Made by a program: the position numbers and the translations under genes. From Granulicella sp. WH15 (GTDB taxonomy: Bacteria; Acidobacteriota; Terriglobia; Terriglobales; Acidobacteriaceae), in NCBI RefSeq assembly GCF_009914315.1, contig NZ_CP042596.1:2170001-2234000 (forward strand): a stretch of DNA of 64,000 nt, read 5' to 3'. The first letter of the stretch is position 1, and each line of letters begins with the position of its first letter. Below are positions 9,701 through 18,351 of the stretch, piece by piece. The notes beneath the pieces are model-generated. The model had not been told where the DNA came from and did no database searches. It saw only the letters and a list, made by a program, of their open reading frames with translations.

Positions 9701-9799
9701 TTCATGGACCTTGGCGGACTTAAGCCGTCGTACCTCGGGCCTCCTGAGAGTTACTACAAACCGTTGCGTCTGTCGCAAGCCAAACCCAGTCAGAGATGA
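6758..9799 (+). CDS. glycoside hydrolase family 115 protein (alpha-glucuronidase)
   Basis: 1013 residues with an N-terminal signal peptide/anchor (VAAFVIIAVAASIFVAQRAWA). The sequence follows GH115 order: an N-terminal domain with 'VYDLSEESGQSPWYYWADVP', then 'KYRGIFFNDEAPSLSGY' opening the catalytic barrel, 'LLRCKGNYLWPAMWNNAFNEDDP' and 'GIVMGTSHQEPMLRAQKEW', 'TMGLRGENDSAM', 'LLWAEDNNGNIRRLP', and a C-terminal beta-sandwich ending in 'GYHTLKVWMVDPGITLQKI'. Family members remove (4-O-methyl-)glucuronic acid from xylan side chains. The length fits the family. It stands alone on its strand next to the integrase relic, so it is either ancestral or a cargo of the lost element; codon use looks ordinary. 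Confidence 0.92.
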   Translation: MLSPFLSIRAARVAAFVIIAVAASIFVAQRAWALGQERYVQFSSAPGSFTIVNANTTATIYVDPKDWPGVFRAANDLSNDIKDITGKTPRVISSAKVTDRNVIIIGTVGRSEIIDRLVAAHKIDVSAIRDKWESYFTQVVRNPLPGVDSALVICGSDKRGSIYGVYDLSEESGQSPWYYWADVPAKKHAELHVKAGKFLVGEPSVKYRGIFFNDEAPSLSGYIHAKYGDVPQNSDPAKGAIIPAGVANYGHEFYSHVFELLLRCKGNYLWPAMWNNAFNEDDPADAATADMFGIVMGTSHQEPMLRAQKEWDRLPRSVTGGSWNYATHSDVLDRFWRDGLTRNKNYESIITMGLRGENDSAMVQGTDQAIDLLNKIIPAQRKIIGEAINPDVSKVPQMWNLYKEVQNYYETGRLHAPDDITLLWAEDNNGNIRRLPTDEERKRSGGAGIYYHFDYHGGPTDYRWVNTSPISRVWDQMSLAKQYSADRIWIVNVGKFKNIEFAIDYFLNLGWNSNRWTNDTMREYTRLWATREFGSEHASEIADIMTLYTKFNGRRKPERLATSTYSVANYNEAETVANDYNALASRAEALSRLLPKDQQDAFYELVLFPVKACANLTEMYVAGAKNELYAQQGRISANDFADMARRDYANDAALMKHYNTEFAGGKWDHFQDDVHIGYTSWAEPRAPSMAQIHLTSVPIANTPALGVAVENSAAAWPGGEGEPILPRFNSIAQQRRYIDVFNRGTGAVQYTATPSDPWIVLSAVRGSVAKEERLWVSIDWSKAPQGAAFGSVKIAHGDTAVNVKVDAISAADVTRDTLTGFVEDGGVVSIEPEHYTSKADMGDLKWIRVEDYGRTLSAMRGQGPVDFGPLSPPQESPRLEYKTYFFTSGEATVYNVLAPNLAFIPGRDLRFAVSIDDQTPAMVTGVPTTIVAAASPRDGNEWEKNVKDEARIVSAKVQIPSSGYHTLKVWMVDPGITLQKIFMDLGGLKPSYLGPPESYYKPLRLSQAKPSQR

Positions 9800-10264
9800 T
9801 GCTTGGTGGTGGCCTTTGCAGTGGCGGCGCCAGGCCCAGTAACTTCGGTGGGAGATTGGTCTATAGCCCGCGGTAGAGATGTTTGGAGAGGACGACAGCG
9901 TCTCCCCGGGGTTCTTGGATCGGTGCCGAAGTTGAGAAGCCTTTGCGTAGCTAGGTGTTAGCGGTGATGGCCTCGTTACGTCATTCCGTTACATAGGACG
10001 GCAACGGGCCGGGCGTAGCCGAGCAAGGTGAGGGCACGGCGTTCGAAGCCACAGGTCTTTGACGAGAGTGTGACGCAATTTAGATCGGTAAGCGCTACTC
10101 ATTGACACGTTCCGTAGGGCGTCCAAATCGCTGAAAGCGGATCAGCTTCGACTGAATGATGGGGCTCAATGGCATTCGAGCGCATCATCGCCAATGTACT
10201 CGTCGAGCAACCTATAAGTACCGATGTCGGCTTCTGGAAGTAACGTACGTCTCTAATAGTTCAA
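9800..10264. other. non-coding stretch, nothing recognised
   Basis: Between the convergent GH115 gene and the serine hydrolase gene. No frame shows family similarity that I would defend, and no clear terminator hairpin with a T-run was found. Short frames here are not gene-like. It may hold decayed sequence but I cannot name it. Confidence 0.4.
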
Positions 10265-11602
10265 CTACTTCGAAGGATCAAGAAGCGCCTGGTAGACCGT
10301 CGCGTGGCTGCGGTACTCCAAACGATGGTTGTCGTGGCCGCCCATACGCTGAATCATGGCGACAAAGACAACATCATTGGTTGGATCTACCCAGAACCAG
10401 GTTCCCGCCGCTCCGTCCCAGAAGAAAGTCCCTTTGCCATCGGGGAGAGTCGCTGCCAGCGGATCGAAGACAACGGCGCAGTTGAAACCATAACCGAAAC
10501 CTGGCCTCATCACTTGCAAGCCTATTCCAAATTCACCCGTCAGCAGAGACTCTGGTAGATGATTCGATGTCATGAGCTTGACAGTGGCGGGTGCCAGAAT
10601 GCGTTTTCCATCCAGTTCGCCTCCATTGGCGAGCATCTGCGCAAAGCGATAGTAGTCGATAGCCGTGGAGACCATGCCTCCTCCGCCTGAAGGCATCGTA
10701 GGCTGTGTCGCATAGTCTGTAGGAATACTGCTATTGGCCTCCACGGGAACAAGATGATCCTGTGCGTCCGGGCGGTAATTGGAAGCAAAGCGAGACCTCT
10801 TCTCCGCCGGAACAAAAAAGCCTGCGTCCTTCATCTCCAGTGGAACTGTAATGTGGTCGCGCACGAAATCCGGCAGCGTCTGGCCCGAGAGCTTTTCCAC
10901 GATGTACCCCTCGATGTCCATGGAGGCACTATAAGTCCAGCCTTTACCCGGCTGATAGTTCAATGGAATCTTCGCAAGCTTGTCGATCATCTCCTGTAGG
11001 TTGGTCGACTGCATAACTTTCTGATCCTGATACATTGCATCGACTACAGTGTGGCCTGAACCGTAAGAAAAGCCAGCGGTATGCGACATTAGTTCACGCA
11101 ACGTTGGAGGATGATCGGGGTCAACGAGGATTGCCTTGCCATCAGCATCGACACCCTTGAATACTTTGAGGTGCTCGAACTCTGGGATGTATTTCGCAAT
11201 CGGGTCAGAGGGCAGCCACTTCCCTTCCTCATAAAGGATCATCATGGCGACGCCTGTAATTGGCTTCGTCATGGAGTAGTCCCGAAAGATAACATCCTTG
11301 GTCATTGAAGTACCGCTTGCGATATCGCGCTGTCCATAGGTGCGATAGTCAACGATCTTGCCGTGTCGCGCCAGAATCGTGACGGCGCCAGCTAACTGCT
11401 TTCCGTCGACCTCCTGCTGGATCAAGGCATGCAGCCGTTCCAAGCGCTCACTGGAAAAGCCGACGGTTTCGGGCTTCACAATAGCCTCATCGGGGGCATT
11501 ATGAGCTGGCTTTTGAGCGATGCATGGGACTGCTACTGTTGTAGCGATGAGCAGGCCCATCATCGTAAAGCGTATTGTACTTGCGATTCGAATTTTCTTC
11601 AT
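10265..11602 (-). CDS. serine hydrolase, beta-lactamase class C/esterase-like, secreted
   Basis: 445 residues with signal peptide (to VAVPCIAQ, ~residue 30). The penicillin-binding fold is marked by 'FRDYSMTKPITGVAMMIL', which holds the catalytic Ser-x-x-Lys (SMTK), by 'GWTYSASMDIEGYIVEKLSG' with the Tyr-x-Ser/Asn motif (YSAS), and by 'FFWDGAAGTWFWVDPTNDVVF' at the position of the KTG-like strand. 'LMSHTAGFSYG' is also typical. Such proteins are esterases, D-aminopeptidases or beta-lactamases acting in the periplasm; which one cannot be decided here. No lactamase regulator is adjacent. Confidence 0.88.
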   Translation of the reverse strand: MKKIRIASTIRFTMMGLLIATTVAVPCIAQKPAHNAPDEAIVKPETVGFSSERLERLHALIQQEVDGKQLAGAVTILARHGKIVDYRTYGQRDIASGTSMTKDVIFRDYSMTKPITGVAMMILYEEGKWLPSDPIAKYIPEFEHLKVFKGVDADGKAILVDPDHPPTLRELMSHTAGFSYGSGHTVVDAMYQDQKVMQSTNLQEMIDKLAKIPLNYQPGKGWTYSASMDIEGYIVEKLSGQTLPDFVRDHITVPLEMKDAGFFVPAEKRSRFASNYRPDAQDHLVPVEANSSIPTDYATQPTMPSGGGGMVSTAIDYYRFAQMLANGGELDGKRILAPATVKLMTSNHLPESLLTGEFGIGLQVMRPGFGYGFNCAVVFDPLAATLPDGKGTFFWDGAAGTWFWVDPTNDVVFVAMIQRMGGHDNHRLEYRSHATVYQALLDPSK

Positions 11603-12136
11603 GGACTTTCCGCTTGCACGAGATTGATACGTTCTTCGATGGGATAGCCCAGGAGTCTCGCAACCTTCAATGATCCTTCGATCGTTGCCAACCGTTATAT
11701 CAGAGAAAATGGGTTATACGATCCAGGCTCATATATCAGATCTATGATTTTTTCGGAAGCTGAACGCAAGGACGTTTTTTAATGCACGGGCTTGCCTAAC
11801 TCGTGCTGGAAGGCAGGCTTTGCTATTTTCAAGAAACGGATGTCAAGGGGTTCTTGAAGAATGACTTGCCGCGAATATGGCTGATTGCTTGAATCCCAAG
11901 GGCCAATGCACCGGCGGCAATACACCGATATGAATCTCTTCAGCATCCTTGATCGATGAAGCTATACCTCTGCAGCCCAACAACAGAGGTCGGACTCTGA
12001 TATGCCTAATGAATGCGGCGCATCATACCCCGCTCATTGGTTCCTAGAAATGCTCATCGACGGATCTCCATGAAAATTTCGTGGGCCGAAATAAGAACTA
12101 TTTACAATGCCTTAGTCCGATTAGTATCGGATACAT
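11603..12136. other. divergent intergenic region, nothing recognised
   Basis: Lies between the divergently oriented serine hydrolase and glutathione peroxidase genes and must hold both promoters. It is relatively AT-rich (for instance 11700-11780). I see no tRNA, riboswitch-like structure or protein similarity, and no promoter boxes strong enough to report. Confidence 0.4.
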
Positions 12137-12151
12137 ATGGAGGAATTCCCC

Positions 12152-12700
12152 TTGCGTAAATTTTGTCTCGTTCTGCTGCTCTGCCTCTCAACCGCAGCTA
12201 TCGCTGGATCGGCCAAACAGATATACGCTTACAAGCTCAAAACCATCGACGGCGAGCCTACGACGCTCGCTCCCTATAAGGGCAAGGTCCTCCTCCTCGT
12301 CAACGTCGCGAGCGCCTGCGGGTATACCCCGCAGTATGCCGCTCTCGAATCCGTCTACGAGAAGTACAAGGATCGCGGTCTCGTCATTGTAGGCATTCCC
12401 GCCAATAACTTTGCCAATCAGGAATCAGGCACCGAAGCCGAGATCAAAACCTTCTGCAATCGGAAATACCATGTCACGTTTCCTATGATGTCCAAGGTCT
12501 CAGTCAAGGGAGACGACGAAACTCCACTTTACCGTTATCTCACCGACAAGTCTGCTAACCCGACCATCGGTGGGGATATCAAATGGAATTTCACCAAGTT
12601 CCTGATTGCCCGCAACGGCAGCCCGATCACCCGCTTCGAACCGGCGACTAAACCGGATTCCCCCGAAGTAATCTCTGCTATCGAAGCTGCCCTCAAATAG
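12152..12700 (+). CDS. glutathione peroxidase-like thiol peroxidase, secreted
   Basis: 182 residues from a TTG start at 12152, preferred because GGAGG (12139-12143) lies 8 bases upstream; an in-frame ATG at 12137 would place that ribosome binding site inside the gene. The N-terminus is a signal peptide (CLVLLLCLSTAAIA). The family core is clear: 'LLVNVASACGYTPQY' with the peroxidatic Cys, 'IPANNFANQE' (Gln-containing motif with the usual GQ shifted to NF-ANQE), and 'IKWNFTKFLIARNG' with the catalytic Trp and Asn. It reduces hydroperoxides, here probably in the periplasm and with thioredoxin-like donors. It is monocistronic and followed by a strong hairpin. Confidence 0.9.
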   Translation: MRKFCLVLLLCLSTAAIAGSAKQIYAYKLKTIDGEPTTLAPYKGKVLLLVNVASACGYTPQYAALESVYEKYKDRGLVIVGIPANNFANQESGTEAEIKTFCNRKYHVTFPMMSKVSVKGDDETPLYRYLTDKSANPTIGGDIKWNFTKFLIARNGSPITRFEPATKPDSPEVISAIEAALK

Positions 12701-12775
12701 AGCCCTGACAAAGAAAACCAGAGACTTTCTGAATCCCTGGATGTCGAGTTCAAAATGAATTACTACCGAGGCAAC

Positions 12776-12812
12776 ATGCAGAAGGTCTAGCCCAAAGCTA
12801 GCCCTTCTGCAT
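12776..12812 (+). terminator. hairpin after glutathione peroxidase gene
   Basis: ATGCAGAAGG (12776-12785) pairs with CCTTCTGCAT (12803-12812), and CTAGC pairs with GCTAG inside, leaving one T-C mismatch and a 5-base loop CCAAA. It lies 76 bases past the stop, between convergent genes, and is followed by a weak T-rich stretch (ATTCATCAATTTT). It may act as a terminator in both directions. Confidence 0.5.
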
Positions 12813-13054
12813 TCATCAATTTTCCTGACCGGCAACGTCTCTTCCCTATCGGGTGCAATCAGATGCTGAACTACCCAAGCCCGACGAACAGACTTTTCAA
12901 ACTTCAGCATGACTGGGCGGAAGCTCGAAAAAATGCAGACATGCGTTCATCATGGTTACCGTTTTCCAAAGTGGTACGCCGGTCCGACATTTAGTTGAAA
13001 CCAGTTATCATCGTGGTCGTATGCACGTTTGTTGACTGTGGCTGGAAAGCAATT
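12813..13054. other. convergent intergenic stretch, nothing recognised
   Basis: Together with 12701-12775 this makes about 350 bases without a gene between the convergent peroxidase gene and the unknown secreted protein gene. Apart from the hairpin at 12776-12812 I see no feature. Confidence 0.4.
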
Positions 13055-13804
13055 TCAACGTTGCAGCTCGAATACGGTTTGCTTGTTGGCGGTATCGACC
13101 AGGGCTCGGCCGCGCTGGAGCGTGAGCGTCATGCGATGACCGCCGATGGTGACGGTGTAAATGCCGCTCTCGGCATCGAAGGCAGCCCATGTACCAGTGC
13201 CGCCATTCGAAGAGAGTATCTTGCCATTGGCAAGGAATCTGACGGCTCCAAGCGCGGGTTCGCCCGAAAATATTAACTTCTGGGCATAGGTGCCGACAAT
13301 CGGGTCAGGACCGGCGGAGGCGTTGCCGAAGGAGACGTTTCCGGTGACGACGATGATGTATGGAGTCGTCTGGCGCACGAGTTTGCTATTAACCGGAGAG
13401 ACGCCTACCAGAACGCGCGTGCGCTGGGTTACGGAACCCTCGTAGACCGCGCCCGTGGGGCCATCCTTATGGGTGATTTGAGATCCGGCAGTCTTGGGAT
13501 TGAAGACGGCAGCAAAGGAGGGCTTGCCGCCCACGTCGAAACCTTCCTGCGCACCACTGAAGGTCCAGGCGATGTGAAACTTGCCGGGCTCGGCGTAGAA
13601 GTAGTAATAGTGGTCGCCGACAAAGCTGTCGATGAGTGCCTGGTTGTTGCCCTGATGCAAAGGTGAGGGAGCGTCCAGTTTGAGCGATTGGGCAGTCGCC
13701 ATGCTCATGTTGAGCAGAGTGCAGGCTAGAACACATGCGAGAGCAATGCGTCCAGGCAATGAACGCGCGGCCAGGGTTAGAAGTTCACGGTGAGCGATTT
13801 TCAT
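13055..13804 (-). CDS. secreted protein of unknown function
   Basis: 249 residues, start supported by AGGAG 7 bases upstream. Residues ~20-40 form a signal peptide (IALACVLACTLLNMSMATAQ). The remainder is rich in beta-strand-like segments (DHYYYFYAEPGKFHIAWTFS, TPYIIVVTGNVSFG, GIYTVTIGGHRMTLTLQRGR) with no cysteines in the mature part and no motif I recognise. It follows a frameshifted beta-barrel gene and the giant NHL-repeat protein gene on the same strand, 31 bases after the barrel stop, so it is probably the last gene of that transcript. Function unknown; export to the periplasm or outside is the only supported statement. Confidence 0.75.
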   Translation of the reverse strand: MKIAHRELLTLAARSLPGRIALACVLACTLLNMSMATAQSLKLDAPSPLHQGNNQALIDSFVGDHYYYFYAEPGKFHIAWTFSGAQEGFDVGGKPSFAAVFNPKTAGSQITHKDGPTGAVYEGSVTQRTRVLVGVSPVNSKLVRQTTPYIIVVTGNVSFGNASAGPDPIVGTYAQKLIFSGEPALGAVRFLANGKILSSNGGTGTWAAFDAESGIYTVTIGGHRMTLTLQRGRALVDTANKQTVFELQR

Positions 13805-13835
13805 TGTTGACTCCTGAGTGAGAATCTCCGAGCAG

Positions 13836-14410
13836 TCACCTTTTTCCGAAGTGGAGTGCTGCGCCTGCGGTAAATCGAAGGTTGTTTTGATGGTTGTCTG
13901 CTTTGTTGGGGAATGTTGTGACGAAGTAGTCGACCTGGGCGAGTCGGAGGGTAATTTTTCGGTTTAGGTTGAACTCGACACCTCCTCCCAGGGTCGAGCC
14001 GAAGACCGTTGACGAAGCGGCTCCGCCCGAGTTGGCCGGAGCCAGTCCTCCGGTTGCCCGGACCGCTCCGAGCAGCACCTGAGCGTAGGGAACGAAGCGA
14101 GCCTGCGGCCTGCGGTAGAAGAAGCGGGGCCCCAGCAGAAACGACGTCAGCGTCAGGTCGAGACCGCTGGCATCTACCTTCGAGGCATGCACGGCTCCGA
14201 CCTCGAACACGGTGGCGAACTGAGGTCCCAGATGATAGGCATACGATCCGCTGCCGCCGTTCATGGAAAACATCCGCATCCTCCCGGCGGCGCATTGGTG
14301 TGGAGGTAGGTGTAATCCAGCGCGATCTCATGGGATGGCTGAGCCTGCGCCATCAGGTTGACGGAGGCGATCGACAGGAGCGACAGGGCAAGGAGTGAAC
14401 GCATGGTCAT
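13836..14410 (-). pseudogene. outer-membrane beta-barrel protein gene with a frameshift
   Basis: From ATG 14410 (or 14404) the frame gives a signal peptide, MTMRSLLALSLLSIASVNLM, then 'HEIALDYTYLHTNAPPGGCGC', and hits a stop just after 'CFP'. The same protein continues in another frame as 'FSMNGGSGSYAYHLGPQFAT' to the end at 13836, finishing with an aromatic-containing beta-strand. The signature NAPPGGCGCFSMNGGSGS is typical of a small porin-like barrel family in Acidobacteria, and one T missing from the T-run at 14267-14270 (A's on the plus strand) explains the break. Either a real loss of function or a homopolymer sequencing error. It lies 10 bases after the giant NHL protein gene. Confidence 0.8.
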
Positions 14411-14420
14411 AGGTCCTCGT

Positions 14421-17400
14421 TTACTGCACGGTCAGCGTGACTGTGGTTGAGTGGGTGTCCGATCCGCTGGTTCCGGTCACGGTGATGGTGTAGGTTTTGG
14501 CGGACGACGGCAGCGCGAAGCCGGCACCGCAGCCTGTCGTTGACACCGCGATGCCGAACAAGGCAACGATGCAGGCAAGGCTCGCGAAGAGCCCTCGGCT
14601 TTTCTTCCCGAGGCTGAGTCTCTTGCCTGGGATGAGCAGCAGCAGGGCTGCGAAGACTGGTGCCGTGAAGGGCCACCGTGGAAGGCCGTTTCCTCTTGCC
14701 ATCTGAGGAGAGGCTGTCCGGATGGTCATGGTGGACTGGGCAGCGGAGTCTCCGGGCGTGACTGAAGCGGGCGAAAAGGAGACCGTCGCTCCGGCCGGAA
14801 GGCCGCTCGCGGCGAGGGCGACCGCCTGGGCAAAGGCGCCGCCCGTCGAAGCGACGTTTACGCTGTAAGCGGCGCTGCTTCCCGAGGTGATGCTTTGGGA
14901 GGCTGGGGTCGCGGTCACGGTGAAATCGGCGGCAGCCGGTGACGCTGTGCCCGTGCCTGTTAGTGTGCTGCTCTGCGGTGAGCCGGGGGCGTTGTCGGCA
15001 ATGGTTAGCGTCGCGGTGGCAGAGCCGACGGCGGAAGGCGTAAACGTTACGGAGATCGTGCAGGAAGAGCCTGCGGCAAGAGACGCTCCGCAGTTGTTCG
15101 ACCCGACAGCGAAGGCCTTGGTTCCGCCGAGGGAGATGGAACTGATCGACAGAGCCGCGTTTCCATGGTTGGCAAGGGTGAAGGTCTGGGCTGCGCTGCT
15201 GCTGCCGGTCGCAACGCTGTTGAAGTTCACAGAGGCGGGGGTAAGGGCGGCTTGAGGAGTCGCTGTGGTAGCGGAGGCTCCGGTGCAGGAGAGAGCGATG
15301 TACTGCTGAACCAAGGGTGAGGGAAAGTTTGCTCCGAGGTCTGCGGTGACAGTTCCTGACGCAGACGGTGTGCAGGTGATGGCAACGGAGCAGCTTGCCC
15401 CGGCTGCCAAGGTGGAGCCGCAGTTGTTGGTCTGGGCGAAGGAACTGGTGTTGGGGCCGAAGAATCCGAAGCTGGTGATGGTCAACGCAGCGGTGCCGGA
15501 GTTCAACAGTGTGGCTGTCTGCGCTGTGCTGGTGGTTCCGACGGTGAGGCTGCCGAAGTTGATGGTGGACGGGGTGAGTATGGGATGGGGTGCGGCCGTG
15601 GTGACGACCCCGGTTCCGGAGAACTGCATGGCTCCGAGGCCGGTGGTGTCGAAGAGTGTGGATGGCGTCGTGGTGAGGCTACCGGAGTAGGTAAACGCCG
15701 TGGCCGATGGAGGCGTGAAAGTATAGCTCAGGTCGCAGCTTGCAGCGGGGGACAACTTAGTGGGTGGGCTGCCGGCGGGATTGCACTCACCGGTCGAGGT
15801 TGCAGGGGCGAAGGTCCCATTGGACGGCAGCGAGCCGGAAAAGATAAAGGGCTGGTTGCCGAGGTTCGAGACCGACGCGGAGAGGGTATACGAGGATCCG
15901 AGGTTGACGTTGCCGAAGATGTAGTTCTGCTGGGTTCGATCGAGGAAGAGCAGTTGCTTGTCCGCGCCGTCGCCGACGAGAAGATCCCCAAATGAATCGA
16001 CTGCCACGGCGACCGCGCTGTAGAGGCCGTTCAAGCTCAGGGTTGAGGTGGACTTATCGGGATGGACTACGGTGATGTTGCCGGTGTTAGCAGTGACGAC
16101 GTAGGCGTTGCTTGCGGCGTCTACGCCGAAGCCCGTAGCACCGGAGAGGCCGGAGGCTAGCTGGGTGGTGGCTCCGGCGATGCTGTAGCTCCAGAGATTG
16201 CCGCTCGACTCGAGTGCGTAGACGTTCTCATAGGGGTCGATGGCGACGGCGGTGATGGTGCCGAGGCTGGAGGTTAGAGTGATGGAGGTGGTGGCGGGAG
16301 GAAGGAGGATGGGCGGGAGGTCCTGGCGGACGACTCTGGCGACGACTCCGGTGCCGCGGCCGCTTCCGCCGAGGACCAGGTTCGTATCTCCGTCGAGGGC
16401 GAACGCGGTGGGCGAGCTGACGGCGGTTCCCTCGCCCGTGCCCTTATAGCTTACGGTCTGGGTTCCGGAGGGATCGAGGCGAAGAATCTCGTTGAGGCCG
16501 GTGTCGAGGACGTAGACGGCTCCGCTGGCATCGACCGCGACCTGGGTCGGGGATGAGAGGCCGGTGAAGCCGAGCTTGACGGGCGAACCGGTGGTTGAAA
16601 CCTTGAAGACGGTCTTATTGGCCGTGTCGGAGACGTAGCGGTCTCCGGCAATGTCGAGAGCGACGCCACCGATGGTGGAGGCTCCGGAACTGATCTGCGA
16701 GGGGATACCGGGGGAAAAGGCCGCGCTACCCCCGATGCCGATGGTCCAGAGAGGAAGGGTGCTGGACGCGCCGTTGTAGGTGGTGGTGAAAGAGCCCTCA
16801 TTGAAGCCGGCCGACTGGGGGGACGGTTCGATGTACTGGTAGCACATGCCGGTGGGGTTGTAGCAAGACATGCCGGAATCTAGTTGGAAAAGTTTGGCTG
16901 GGGCAGCGGCGATGGTGAAGGTGGGGAGGCTCTGAGGGGACTGGTAGATGAGGCTGGTGAGGAGTCCGGTGGGGCCGCCATTGTTGACGACACTGTCGGG
17001 GGTGCGGCCAGAGGTGGGGGCGACAATGTCGACGCGGGGGCCAATGGCGAGGTAGATGCGACCGTGGCTATCGCTGGCCATGCCGATGACGGGGTTGCCG
17101 CCGTCGTTGACCTGGACCTGGTTGCCGGTGGCATCAATGCGCAGGAGGATATTGTGTCCGGTGTCGCTGACGAAGATATTGCCGAAGGCGTCCCCGGCGA
17201 TGCCTCCGGGGAATCCGGCGCTGGCGTAGATGGGGATTTGTGTTCCGTCGGTGTCGATCTCGAAGAAGCCCTGGACATGGTCAGCGAAGAGGAGCTTGTT
17301 TTGACTGGTGAGGCCGATGCCTCGCAGGTTGGGGAGACCGGTAATGACATCGGTCTGGGTGCCGGTGGAGATCACTAATTTAACGATGCGGCCGTTTTTG

Positions 17401-18245
17401 GGATCGGCGATGTAGAGGATGTCGTTGCTGCGGTCGTAGGCCAGCCATGTTGGGCCATTGAGGCCGGTGACGGTGACAACTGTCTGGATGCCGGAGGGGG
17501 GCATCTTGAGGATGCGGTTGTTACCCATGTCGGCGGCGTAGAGGTTTCCGGCCGTGTCGAGGGCGAGGCCGGTGGGACCGTTGAGGCCGGTGAAGGGGAG
17601 CTTGGTGACGTTGCCGAAGGTGTCTTCCTTCTTGATGAAGTTGAGGGCCTGGTCGGCAATATAGAAGTTGTCTGCGGTGTCGACGGCGACGCCCTGGACG
17701 TCGAAGACTGATCCGCTCTGGAAGAGCGTGGTGCCCTGGGTGCCGACGAAGGTGAGTGGGGCATCGGTGACCTGGATGGTGGTGGAGGTGGTAGAAGCGG
17801 TGTAGTTGGTGCTGCCGGAGAAGTTGATGGTGACGGCATGGTTGCCGATGGCGAGCGTGCCGAGATTGACGTAGGCGGTGCTGTTGGTGAGCGTGCCGGA
17901 CTTGGCGGAGCCTCCGTCGACCGAGACCGTGACAGTGCCGGACTGGCCGATACCGGTGCCGGAGTTCATATCGCGGACGATGACGGTGGCGGTGACGGTG
18001 TCGATGTAGGTGGGGCCGTTAGGGGTGAGGTTGGCGTCCACGTAGCTGGTTTTTTGCGCGAGGAGAGTCGGGGTGCAGCAGCAGGAGGCCAGGATGGCTA
18101 GTGCGACGAGGATGACCAGGTGGAGAGTTCGGCGTTGGGGTTGGGGGGGCTTAGGCCGAAGGACGGCTGGGGGCAGAGGCAGGGGTGCTGTCCCGGAGGC
18201 AGGAGTTTGAGAGGAGCGCAGGTGCGAGAGGAAGGTATGGTTCAC
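14421..18245 (-). CDS. giant secreted/membrane-anchored NHL-repeat and Ig-like (choice-of-anchor D) protein
   Basis: 1274 residues. A cytoplasmic proline-rich start is followed by a hydrophobic signal/anchor (LVILVALAILASCCCTPTLLA, ~44-64). Then an Ig-like domain of the Big type (~66-160), two NHL beta-propeller stretches with 'GPTGLALDTAGNLYAADMGNNRILK' style repeats (~165-770), and three to four ASPM/SPD-2/Hydin-like 'choice-of-anchor D' domains (NFGSLTVGTTSTAQTATLLN, NFNSVATGSSSAAQTFTLAN) to ~1110. The last Ig-like domain is interrupted by two hydrophobic segments (WPFTAPVFAALLLLIPG and LFASLACIVALFGIAVSTTG) around a basic loop. Such proteins are thought to bind polymers or partners at the cell surface; the exact role is unknown. 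It leads a probable operon with the broken barrel gene and the unknown secreted protein. Confidence 0.85.
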   Translation of the reverse strand: MNHTFLSHLRSSQTPASGTAPLPLPPAVLRPKPPQPQRRTLHLVILVALAILASCCCTPTLLAQKTSYVDANLTPNGPTYIDTVTATVIVRDMNSGTGIGQSGTVTVSVDGGSAKSGTLTNSTAYVNLGTLAIGNHAVTINFSGSTNYTASTTSTTIQVTDAPLTFVGTQGTTLFQSGSVFDVQGVAVDTADNFYIADQALNFIKKEDTFGNVTKLPFTGLNGPTGLALDTAGNLYAADMGNNRILKMPPSGIQTVVTVTGLNGPTWLAYDRSNDILYIADPKNGRIVKLVISTGTQTDVITGLPNLRGIGLTSQNKLLFADHVQGFFEIDTDGTQIPIYASAGFPGGIAGDAFGNIFVSDTGHNILLRIDATGNQVQVNDGGNPVIGMASDSHGRIYLAIGPRVDIVAPTSGRTPDSVVNNGGPTGLLTSLIYQSPQSLPTFTIAAAPAKLFQLDSGMSCYNPTGMCYQYIEPSPQSAGFNEGSFTTTYNGASSTLPLWTIGIGGSAAFSPGIPSQISSGASTIGGVALDIAGDRYVSDTANKTVFKVSTTGSPVKLGFTGLSSPTQVAVDASGAVYVLDTGLNEILRLDPSGTQTVSYKGTGEGTAVSSPTAFALDGDTNLVLGGSGRGTGVVARVVRQDLPPILLPPATTSITLTSSLGTITAVAIDPYENVYALESSGNLWSYSIAGATTQLASGLSGATGFGVDAASNAYVVTANTGNITVVHPDKSTSTLSLNGLYSAVAVAVDSFGDLLVGDGADKQLLFLDRTQQNYIFGNVNLGSSYTLSASVSNLGNQPFIFSGSLPSNGTFAPATSTGECNPAGSPPTKLSPAASCDLSYTFTPPSATAFTYSGSLTTTPSTLFDTTGLGAMQFSGTGVVTTAAPHPILTPSTINFGSLTVGTTSTAQTATLLNSGTAALTITSFGFFGPNTSSFAQTNNCGSTLAAGASCSVAITCTPSASGTVTADLGANFPSPLVQQYIALSCTGASATTATPQAALTPASVNFNSVATGSSSAAQTFTLANHGNAALSISSISLGGTKAFAVGSNNCGASLAAGSSCTISVTFTPSAVGSATATLTIADNAPGSPQSSTLTGTGTASPAAADFTVTATPASQSITSGSSAAYSVNVASTGGAFAQAVALAASGLPAGATVSFSPASVTPGDSAAQSTMTIRTASPQMARGNGLPRWPFTAPVFAALLLLIPGKRLSLGKKSRGLFASLACIVALFGIAVSTTGCGAGFALPSSAKTYTITVTGTSGSDTHSTTVTLTVQ

Positions 18246-18351
18246 GAGAGTTCTCCCAGATGGTTTGTGGCTGGAGAGTTACGGTAGTCCGGTTTTTGAC
18301 GAGTGTTCGCCGGAGAATGCCGGAGAGTGTCAGCAGTTGGGAGGAGTGGCA

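Noticed and set aside
9960..10150. Possible transposase or integrase relic on the minus strand
   Set aside because: Short readable peptides such as 'KLIRFQRFGRPTERVNE' appear but match no family that I can name; left as unassigned.
14260..14280. Programmed -1 frameshift in the beta-barrel gene
   Set aside because: The sequence TGTTTTCC has only four T's and does not form a canonical slippery heptamer in the zero frame; no stimulating structure was seen. Mutation or sequencing error is simpler.
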